Source: RGIG4608 sp964413365
GTDB lineage: Bacteria > Bacillota > Clostridia > Oscillospirales > CAG-272
Assembly: GCA_964413365.1 (NCBI GenBank)
Contig: CAYPRM010000042.1
Location: forward strand, 1-9,793
Length of the DNA: 9,793 bases
Reading direction: 5' to 3'
Both the position numbers and the translations under genes were made by a program. The number at the start of each line of letters is the position of its first letter. Positions within the stretch are counted from its first letter, which is position 1. Positions 5,641 to 9,793 of this stretch are shown one piece after another. The notes below the pieces were generated by a model, which saw nothing but the letters and a program-made list of their open reading frames with translations, was not told the DNA's origin and did no database searches.

Positions 5641-6987
5641 TCAGACAACCCCCTGCGCGAGCATAGCGTCGGCGACCTTAAGGAAGCCTGCGATATTCGC
5701 GCCCGAGACGAGGTCGCCGTCGCGGCCGTATTCGCGCGCCGCCTCTGAGCAACGGCGATAGATGCCATTCATTATATTTTTCAGCTCCGCGTCCACCTCG
5801 TCGAAGCTCCACGAGCGGCGCATGGAATTCTGCGTCATTTCGAGTCCGCTGACCGCGACGCCGCCTGCGTTTGCCGCCTTTGCGGGGGCGAACAGGACGC
5901 CTGTGCTCTGCAGGATCTCAACAGCCTCGGGCGTCGAGGGCATATTCGCACCCTCTGCGACGGCAACGCATCCGCCGTCAACAAGCGCCCTTGCTCCGTC
6001 GGCGTCAAGCTCATTTTGCGTAGCGCAGGGAAGGGCAATATCGCACCCCACGCTCCAAATTCCCGAGCAGCCGCCGTGGTACTCCGCGCCCTTGCGCGTC
6101 CGGACGTATTCGGATATGCGTCCGCGTCTTACTTCCTTTATCTCCTTGATAAGCGAGAGATCGACTCCCTCACCGTCGTAAATATAACCGTCAGAATCAC
6201 TCATAGCGACCACCAGAGCGCCCAGCTCCTGCGCCTTCTGTGCGGCGTAGATCGCGACATTTCCCGAGCCCGAGATCACAACTCTCCTGCCGTCAAGCGA
6301 CATACCATGATCGGCGAGCAGGTCGGAGAGGAAATAGCACAGTCCAAACCCCGTCGCCTCGCGTCTTGCAAGGCTTCCGCCGTAGGAGATGCCCTTGCCC
6401 GTGAGCACGCCCGAAAATTCACCGCGCATCCTGCGGTACTGACCGAACATATAGCCTATCTCGCGCGCGCCGACGCCGATATCGCCTGCAGGGACGTCCA
6501 CATCCGCGCCGATATACCTCGACAGCTCGGTCATAAAGCTCTGACAGAAGCGCATTATCTCTGCGTCGCTCCTGCCCCTCGGATCGAAGTCCGAGCCGCC
6601 CTTACCGCCGCCCATGGGCAGACCTGTGAGAGAATTTTTGAACGTCTGCTCGAAGCCGAGGAATTTTATAATACTCTCGTTGACGGAGGGGTGAAAGCGC
6701 AAGCCGCCCTTGTAAGGGCCTATCGCACCGTTGAACTGCACCCTGAATCCGCGGTTCACATGAACGCATCCGAGATCGTCCACCCACGGAACACGGAATT
6801 TTATGATCCTCTCAGGCTCGACAAGCTCGGCGACCACACCGCTCTCTATATATTCGGGGTGCGCCTCGAGCACGGGCAGAATCGAGTGCATGACCTCGCT
6901 CACCGCCTGATAAAACTCACCCTCTCCGAAATTTCTGCGCTCCACCTCGGAAAGCAAGCCGAGGACATATTCCTTTGCCGCAGACAT
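5641..6987 (-). CDS. gdhA: NAD(P)-dependent glutamate dehydrogenase
   Basis: A 448-residue enzyme that interconverts 2-oxoglutarate plus ammonium and glutamate; length and motifs fit the hexameric small-subunit GdhA family. Seen: the substrate-binding lysines in PYKGGLRFH (K93), TFKNSLTGLP (K117) and PMGGGKGG (K129), and the catalytic aspartate in VPAGDIGVGAREIGY (D169). These match the Clostridium symbiosum enzyme's K89, K113, K125 and D165 with a constant offset of four. The Rossmann nucleotide-binding loop is ISGSGNVAIYAA (238-249), followed by EGANMPSTPEAVEIL, EGANMP being typical of GdhA. Cofactor choice is not decided here; biosynthetic NADP use is likely by family. The ATG at 6987 has a strong GGAGGTGAT ribosome-binding site. 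It starts 39 bases after folT with no terminator between, so an operon is probable. Confidence 0.97.
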   Translation of the reverse strand: MSAAKEYVLGLLSEVERRNFGEGEFYQAVSEVMHSILPVLEAHPEYIESGVVAELVEPERIIKFRVPWVDDLGCVHVNRGFRVQFNGAIGPYKGGLRFHPSVNESIIKFLGFEQTFKNSLTGLPMGGGKGGSDFDPRGRSDAEIMRFCQSFMTELSRYIGADVDVPAGDIGVGAREIGYMFGQYRRMRGEFSGVLTGKGISYGGSLARREATGFGLCYFLSDLLADHGMSLDGRRVVISGSGNVAIYAAQKAQELGALVVAMSDSDGYIYDGEGVDLSLIKEIKEVRRGRISEYVRTRKGAEYHGGCSGIWSVGCDIALPCATQNELDADGARALVDGGCVAVAEGANMPSTPEAVEILQSTGVLFAPAKAANAGGVAVSGLEMTQNSMRRSWSFDEVDAELKNIMNGIYRRCSEAAREYGRDGDLVSGANIAGFLKVADAMLAQGVV

Positions 6988-7026
6988 AATATCACCTCCG
7001 TAAAAATATCAATATAAATCTATGCC

Positions 7027-7800
7027 CTACGAGAGCATAGTGTTAATAAACTCCTCGACATACCCCTCAAGGAAGAAGAAATACGCAACGGCGAGCAGGA
7101 CGGATAGCAGGGTAAAAACAACTATCCTCACCACCAGTCCCCGATTTGACGGACGCTCGACCGAGGTATAATGGGGATCGACCGCCTTCAGGCGTATGAG
7201 CATCGGCACAGTTGAGGACATTATCGCAACGATTATGATCGCCTGAAGAGGGAACAACACAAGATTTTTTACGATCCTCATCGTCGTGTCGAGGGGCATG
7301 AGGAGCTTTGATTTCTCCATACCGTAAAAATCGTACATCCACCACAGGCACAAGGTCGTAAGTATCATATTGCAGAGCGTGTTGACCGTAATTTTCGCCC
7401 AGAGCGCACGGGAGACCGTGATCCGCCTGCGCCAGAAGAATAGACCGAAAAGGAACGAGCTCGTCATCTCCACCACCGCAAAGGGAATGAAGAATTGCGC
7501 TATCCTGCCACGCACGAGCTCTCCGAGCACGTCGCTCGCAACTCCCACCACGAGCCCCACCATAGGGCCGTATATCAGCGAGCCGATCGAGTTCACGTAG
7601 GCGTCGAACGTTATCTGCAGACTTGTGTTTCCGACGGGAATGCTTATAAATTTCACGACCACTCGGAGCGCCACAAAGAGTGCCGCCATCGTCAGCATAC
7701 GCACGTCGCCGAGCTGGGACATCGCGTCGCGCCAGTATTTTCGCGAGAGAATGCTCACGTATTTTTCGTCGGGCAGACGAATGTTTTCTGAATTTTGCAT
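7027..7800 (-). CDS. folT: ECF transporter S component, folate-specific (FolT family)
   Basis: A 257-residue integral membrane protein that binds folate and delivers it to the shared energy-coupling module (EcfA, EcfA', EcfT), none of which is encoded here. Several hydrophobic segments are visible: about residues 33-52 (LTMAALFVALRVVVKF), 68-95 (including IGSLIYGPMVGLVVGVASDV), 100-118, 130-155 and 170-200. The S-component fold and the GPMVGLVVGVASDVLG loop fit the FolT/riboflavin-type family, and the THF riboswitch directly upstream argues for folate. The ATG at 7800 follows GGGAGG by about 8 bases; a longer frame starting at 7920 lies inside the riboswitch and is not used. Unusually, an extra C-terminal hydrophobic helix at about 223-245 makes it longer than the typical S component of roughly 180 residues. 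Confidence 0.88.
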   Translation of the reverse strand: MQNSENIRLPDEKYVSILSRKYWRDAMSQLGDVRMLTMAALFVALRVVVKFISIPVGNTSLQITFDAYVNSIGSLIYGPMVGLVVGVASDVLGELVRGRIAQFFIPFAVVEMTSSFLFGLFFWRRRITVSRALWAKITVNTLCNMILTTLCLWWMYDFYGMEKSKLLMPLDTTMRIVKNLVLFPLQAIIIVAIMSSTVPMLIRLKAVDPHYTSVERPSNRGLVVRIVVFTLLSVLLAVAYFFFLEGYVEEFINTMLS

Positions 7801-7810
7801 ATAAAAATAC

Positions 7811-7836
7811 CTCCCTTCCCAAACTGAAGAAAGGAG
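7811..7836 (-). promoter_or_regulatory. Shine-Dalgarno-sequestering hairpin (riboswitch expression platform)
   Basis: On the minus strand CTCCTTTC (7836-7829) can pair with GAAGGGAG (7818-7811), eight pairs including one G-U, around a 10-base loop. The second arm is the folT ribosome-binding site. This suggests control at translation initiation: ligand binding would favour the form with the site closed. The pairing is seen in the sequence; the switching direction is inferred from other THF riboswitches. Confidence 0.6.
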
Positions 7837-7848
7837 ACGTGCACCTTG

Positions 7849-7948
7849 CCACAGCGGGATGCGAGCGGCGCACCGCAGATAATGATATCCTTCGTCCAAG
7901 GGGCAACTCCCCGTCCCCATGGCACTTTACGCGCGCGGCTCTACTCTG
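7849..7948 (-). promoter_or_regulatory. Tetrahydrofolate (THF) riboswitch aptamer
   Basis: Read on the minus strand, the conserved THF-riboswitch elements appear in order: AGAGTAG, GCGTAAAGTGCC, a GGGG-AGTTG-CCCC-like hairpin, GGACGAAGG, TGCGGTGCGCCG and the closing CGCATCCCGCTG. It starts a few bases after the predicted transcription start and ends about 50 bases before folT. This class senses tetrahydrofolate and related folates and typically controls folT or folate-synthesis genes in Clostridia. Identification is by memory of the consensus, so exact borders are approximate. Confidence 0.9.
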
Positions 7949-7958
7949 TTTTTTTTCT

Positions 7959-7987
7959 ATTTTAGCACAAAATTAATAAAAAGACAA
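7959..7987 (-). promoter_or_regulatory. Predicted sigma-A promoter of folT-gdhA
   Basis: On the minus strand, -35 TTGTCT (7982-7987), a 17-base spacer and -10 TAAAAT (7959-7964), with an expected start near 7952, directly ahead of the THF aptamer. It is divergent from the queT promoter, with the two -35 boxes less than 20 bases apart. Confidence 0.75.
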
Positions 7988-8004
7988 GTATTTTGAGAAA
8001 AAAC

Positions 8005-8033
8005 TTGACTTTTTTGCAACAATATATTATAAT
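8005..8033 (+). promoter_or_regulatory. Predicted sigma-A promoter of queT
   Basis: -35 TTGACT (8005-8010), a 17-base spacer and -10 TATAAT (8028-8033); near-consensus. The predicted start is about 8040, giving a leader of about 76 bases. Confidence 0.85.
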
Positions 8034-8038
8034 TCCTC

Positions 8039-8105
8039 TCGGTGAGTTCGAGATCCTCCTCACCCGACGCTCCCACGCCGACAAAATAAACAAAACTAAG
8101 GAAGG
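8039..8105 (+). promoter_or_regulatory. Candidate preQ1 riboswitch in the queT leader
   Basis: The short leader has TCGG (8039-8042) able to pair with CCGA (8078-8081), and an alternative GGTGAG / CTCACC hairpin (8041-8046 / about 8059-8064). An A-rich tail follows (ACAAAATAAACAAAACTAAG) and runs into the ribosome-binding site AAGGAAGG. An A-rich strand plus a pseudoknot occluding the ribosome-binding site is typical of preQ1 riboswitches, and CTAAGG resembles the class I tail. Class III has been reported upstream of queT in Ruminococcaceae. I cannot assign a class by eye; the call rests mainly on the gene and the leader architecture. Confidence 0.45.
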
Positions 8106-8115
8106 AAAATCAAAA

Positions 8116-8607
8116 ATGATCAAAAGATCGTCAGAGAGGGTAAGACACCTCACCGTCAGCGCCACCATTGCCGCGTTCTATGTCGTATTAACGCTCGTCA
8201 GCTCCGCCCTCGGACTGTCCTCGGGTGTCGTGCAGGTCAGAATTTCCGAGGCGCTCTGCGTCCTCACCGCCATCACCCCCGCCGCCGTTTCGGGACTCAC
8301 CGTCGGCTGCCTTATCGCAAACCTCATAACGGGCGCAAATATCCTCGACATCGTGTTCGGAACGCTCGCAACGCTCCTCGGCGCACTCGGCGGATACGCA
8401 CTGAAAAGGCATAAATACCTCGTCCCCCTGCCCACCGTCGCGGCAAATACGATAATAATACCGCTCGTCATATATTACGGCTTCGGCATCACCGATATAG
8501 CCATCCCCCTCGTCGCCGTGAGCATCCTCGTCGGCGAAGTCATCTCCGCCTACCTCATGGGCACGGCACTCCTCACAACACTCGAAAAGTGTAGCTTCAA
8601 AATTTGA
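8116..8607 (+). CDS. queT: QueT-family ECF transporter S component (queuosine precursor uptake)
   Basis: A 163-residue membrane protein of the QueT family, predicted to bind a queuosine precursor (queuine, preQ1 or preQ0) for import with a shared ECF module encoded elsewhere. Seen: hydrophobic segments at about residues 14-32 (TIAAFYVVLTLVSSALG), the family-typical VQVRISEALCVLTAITPAAV (39-58), the second helix with GCLIANLITGA, DIVFGTLATLLGALGGY, TIIIPLVIYYGFG and a C-terminal VGEVISAYLMG. Length fits the family. The ATG at 8116 is preceded by AAGGAAGG about 10 bases upstream; an upstream in-frame ATG at 7993 lies before the promoter and is not used. It is monocistronic, with its own promoter and terminator. 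Its substrate may control it through the leader. Confidence 0.92.
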   Translation: MIKRSSERVRHLTVSATIAAFYVVLTLVSSALGLSSGVVQVRISEALCVLTAITPAAVSGLTVGCLIANLITGANILDIVFGTLATLLGALGGYALKRHKYLVPLPTVAANTIIIPLVIYYGFGITDIAIPLVAVSILVGEVISAYLMGTALLTTLEKCSFKI

Positions 8608-8623
8608 TAGATTTGATAAAAAT

Positions 8624-8660
8624 AAAACCACCCTATGCCTCGTCGGTGGTTTTTTGTTTT
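8624..8660 (+). terminator. Rho-independent terminator of queT (probably bidirectional)
   Basis: AAAACCACC (8624-8632) pairs with GGTGGTTTT (8645-8653) around a 12-base loop, followed by TTTTTTGTTTT. On the minus strand the stem is followed by TTTTATTTTTATC, so it should also stop transcripts arriving from the right, which matters if the pilin promoter inverts. Confidence 0.9.
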
Positions 8661-8706
8661 ATGCCGCGTGAAAATACGTTATCCGCACGCAAAAAAGGGA
8701 CATACT

Positions 8707-8721
8707 ATAACGTATAGTATG
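8707..8721 (+). repeat. Left inverted repeat flanking the pilin promoter
   Basis: ATAACGTATAGTATG is the exact reverse complement of 8851-8865. It lies inside a perfect palindrome with 9-bp arms, CATACTATA (8701-8709) and TATAGTATG (8713-8721), around ACG. Such a dyad is typical of a recombinase-binding site. Outside it, the GCAAAAAAGGGACA segment also resembles the outer flank of the right repeat. Confidence 0.85.
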
Positions 8722-8804
8722 GCATTTTGCACACGGCATATCGTCAAAATGTACAGATTTTGATTTGTGTTTTTGTGCAAAATGTACTTTTTTCGTGAAA
8801 TCTA

Positions 8805-8833
8805 TTGACTTATGCCCCAAAAAGGAGTATAAT
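8805..8833 (+). promoter_or_regulatory. Predicted sigma-A promoter of the pilin gene, inside the inverted repeats
   Basis: -35 TTGACT (8805-8810), a 17-base spacer and -10 TATAAT (8828-8833), among the best promoter matches in the window. The predicted start is near 8840, giving a leader of about 140 bases. It faces the pilin gene in the orientation given. Confidence 0.85.
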
Positions 8834-8850
8834 GGGCACAACAAAGGGGA

Positions 8851-8865
8851 CATACTATACGTTAT
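8851..8865 (-). repeat. Right inverted repeat flanking the pilin promoter
   Basis: CATACTATACGTTAT, the exact reverse complement of 8707-8721. The similarity continues outward imperfectly: TGTGTGCCCTTTTGC here reads as GCAAAAGGGCACACA in reverse, against GCAAAAAAGGGACATACT beside the left copy. It lies about 10 bases into the predicted pilin transcript. Confidence 0.85.
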
Positions 8866-8981
8866 TGTGTGCCCTTTTGCACTGAAGCGCGCGGGAGATC
8901 GCCGTTGACCGCGCAACGACAAAAACGCCTCAACGATTGCAATGAGGCACATTTCAAAATGATTTTAAGGAGAAAAATGAA

Positions 8982-9491
8982 ATGAAAAACACTAAAAAGG
9001 GTTTCACCCTCGTTGAATTGCTCGTAGTTATCGCAATTCTCGCAATCCTCGCAACCGTTTCTGTGGTTGGGTATACGAGCTTTATCGACAGAGCTAATCA
9101 GTCGAACTCCGATACCGAGGCTAACCAGATCAAGACAATGATCGAGTCCGGTCTTATGGGTGCTGACGAGTATGTAAGATTGACGGATACTATTTATGTT
9201 CACAAAATCACTGTATCTGAAAGTTCTGTAAAGAAGTATGAAGTTGTAGTTGATGAGTCCAAAGCGGCTGCAGATGCGGCTTTGGATGGCAAAAAAGTAT
9301 TTGATGCAAGAACAGACGTTAAAGAACTTCTTTCCACCGGTAGTGGAAAGACATTGACTGCAACTGAAGACGATGGTCTTGTTTATACATACAGCTCTGA
9401 AATCAAGACTAAGATATCTACGATAGGAAATCTTGCAGTTGAGGTTAAAAAGAATACTACAGCTCCTTCCACATCCGAAAGCGGAACTTAA
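8982..9491 (+). CDS. Type IV pilin-like protein (prepilin N-methylation domain)
   Basis: A 169-residue secreted or surface protein. Seen: a short basic leader MKNTKKG, then the class III signal sequence cut by prepilin peptidase between G7 and F8. FTLVE provides the conserved glutamate at mature position 5 (E12), followed by the hydrophobic assembly helix LLVVIAILAILATVSVVGY (13-31). The remaining globular part is small, acidic and rich in Thr/Ser, ends in a low-complexity TTAPSTSESGT tail, and has no recognised domain. It could be a major pilin or a type II secretion pseudopilin; no assembly ATPase, platform protein or peptidase is encoded in the window. The ATG at 8982 follows AAGGAG by 9 bases; an ATG at 8977 meets a stop at once. 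Codons are visibly more AT-rich, with more T-ending codons, than in gdhA or queT, suggesting transfer or different expression selection. Confidence 0.92.
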   Translation: MKNTKKGFTLVELLVVIAILAILATVSVVGYTSFIDRANQSNSDTEANQIKTMIESGLMGADEYVRLTDTIYVHKITVSESSVKKYEVVVDESKAAADAALDGKKVFDARTDVKELLSTGSGKTLTATEDDGLVYTYSSEIKTKISTIGNLAVEVKKNTTAPSTSESGT

Positions 9492-9502
9492 TAATTAATC
9501 CG

Positions 9503-9518
9503 TTTACCGAAAGGTAAA
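9503..9518 (+). other. GAAA-capped hairpin after the pilin stop
   Basis: TTTACC-GAAA-GGTAAA, a perfect 6-bp stem with a stable GNRA tetraloop 11 bases past the pilin stop. It competes with an AAAGG / CCTTT pairing that would be followed by TTT, so it may act as a weak terminator or as a 3'-end stabiliser of the pilin mRNA. Confidence 0.5.
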
Positions 9519-9538
9519 AAGCCTTTTTGAGCGCCGAC

Positions 9539-9619
9539 GGTTCTGAGGCGCACGCGGTACGCAATCAGCCGCGATATACGGTGATACGCACGGGTGCTCA
9601 CGCATCCGCACCGAGAACT
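9539..9619 (+). ncRNA. Candidate structured RNA (three-way junction) downstream of the pilin gene
   Basis: Possible outer stem GGTTCT (9539-9544) with AGAACT (9614-9619, one G-U). It encloses hairpin CGCGG (9553-9557) / CCGCG (9569-9573) and hairpin CGGTG (9579-9583) / CACCG (9609-9613); the latter has further pairs ATACG / CGCAT with one mismatch. It is followed by an intrinsic terminator. I recognise no Rfam family; the structure is proposed by hand. It may be a 3' UTR element or a small RNA. Confidence 0.3.
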
Positions 9620-9631
9620 TCTTTTTGAATA

Positions 9632-9667
9632 AACCCTCGAGCCGCGCGCTCGGGGGTTATTTTTTTG
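9632..9667 (+). terminator. Rho-independent terminator downstream of the pilin gene
   Basis: AACCCTCGAG (from 9632) pairs with CTCGGGGGTT (9649-9658) around CCGCGCG, with one bulge, and is followed by ATTTTTTT. It is a strong GC-rich stem and T-tract, ending the pilin transcript or a transcript of the structured element before it. Confidence 0.88.
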
Positions 9668-9678
9668 CCAAAACGGAC

Positions 9679-9709
9679 GCTTGCGATAGCCTCCCTCCGA
9701 GAGGGAGGG
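9679..9709 (-). repeat. Palindromic repeat, inverted relative to 111-142
   Basis: This segment is the reverse complement of about 111-142, identical over roughly 31 bases. It contains a perfect 8-bp hairpin CCTCCCTC-CGA-GAGGGAGG (9690-9708) and the adjoining GCTTGCGATAG. The two copies sit at opposite ends of the window. Confidence 0.85.
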
Positions 9710-9720
9710 GAAGCCAAATG

Positions 9721-9793
9721 TTGCCTGCGGCAAATGAGGCACGCACTTCGTGCTAATGATGTTGCTTCGCAATGATGTTAGCACTTCGTGCTA
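9721..9793. repeat. Array of tiny TTC-loop hairpins with ATGATG spacers
   Basis: Successive perfect mini-hairpins: TTGCC-TGC-GGCAA (9721-9733), GCAC-TTC-GTGC (9743-9753), TTGC-TTC-GCAA (9762-9772) and TAGCAC-TTC-GTGCTA (9779-9793). The last three are joined by AATGATG-type linkers and the array runs off the window end. It is not CRISPR: units are about 18 bases apart and themselves palindromic. Similar small hairpin arrays are common between genes in gut Clostridia (general knowledge); their function is unknown to me. Confidence 0.75.

Larger units (their letters stand above)
8661..8981 (+). promoter_or_regulatory. Gene-free regulatory region upstream of the pilin gene
   Basis: No gene. The region holds, from left to right: imperfect 11-base arms TATGCCGCGTG (8660-8670) and CACACGGCATA (8730-8740); the left inverted repeat with its 9-bp palindrome (8701-8721); two direct copies of CAAAATGTAC (8745-8754 and 8778-8787) 33 bases apart; a promoter (8805-8833); the right inverted repeat (8851-8865); a small hairpin GCCTCA / TGAGGC (8927-8932 / 8943-8948); and the pilin ribosome-binding site AAGGAG (8967-8972). 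Confidence 0.75.

Noticed and set aside
6016..7017. 333-residue plus-strand frame opposite gdhA
   Set aside because: It is a long antisense frame caused by high GC and codon bias in gdhA; no family features.
7798..7920. Longer folT start at 7920
   Set aside because: The extra residues would be translated from the THF riboswitch aptamer; the ATG at 7800 has the good ribosome-binding site.
8679..8687. DnaA-box-like TTATCCGCA
   Set aside because: A single site with a mismatch to TTATCCACA and no cluster or AT-rich unwinding element nearby; not evidence of an origin.
9721..9793. CRISPR array
   Set aside because: Units are self-palindromic, too short, and spacers are near-identical ATGATG words rather than unique sequences.

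Overview
The window looks like chromosomal DNA from a low- to mid-GC gut-type Clostridia bacterium (Oscillospiraceae or a relative). The signs are the rsmG-parA-parB order with parS sites, a tetrahydrofolate (THF) riboswitch ahead of an ECF S component, a queT gene, strong Shine-Dalgarno sites and many small palindromic intergenic repeats. The taxon is inferred from these features only.

Layout. 1-389: palindromic repeat modules, no gene. 390-1949 (minus): a GNAT acetyltransferase and ParB, separated by a large imperfect hairpin. 2041-3873 (minus): ParA and RsmG, with two parS sites at 2929-2944 and 3010-3025 between them; this is the chromosome-partition block usually found near the replication origin. 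3863-4129 (minus): a short reading frame resembling the C-terminal end of a YcxB-like protein, overlapping the start of rsmG and cut off by repeats. 4130-5595: about 1.5 kb without a convincing gene, built from interspersed repeat modules (five full copies of a nested-hairpin element and several copies of two other modules). A related composite lies inverted at 140-324. 5641-7800 (minus): folT and gdhA, probably one operon, with a THF riboswitch and sigma-A promoter upstream. 8116-8607 (plus): queT, divergent from folT, with its own promoter and a candidate preQ1 riboswitch leader. 8608-8981: a bidirectional terminator, then a promoter lying between 15-bp perfect inverted repeats. 8982-9491 (plus): a type IV pilin-like protein. 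9492-9793: possible structured RNA, a terminator and an array of tiny hairpins running off the end.

How it fits together. ParA, ParB and the parS sites form a chromosome segregation system; RsmG modifies 16S rRNA. FolT and QueT are substrate-binding subunits of energy-coupling factor vitamin transporters that need EcfA/A'/T modules encoded elsewhere. GdhA links ammonium and glutamate metabolism. The most interesting signal is the pilin promoter: a near-consensus promoter enclosed by perfect inverted repeats and backed by a bidirectional terminator, the architecture of a phase-variable invertible promoter. No recombinase is encoded in the window, so any inversion would have to be catalysed in trans.
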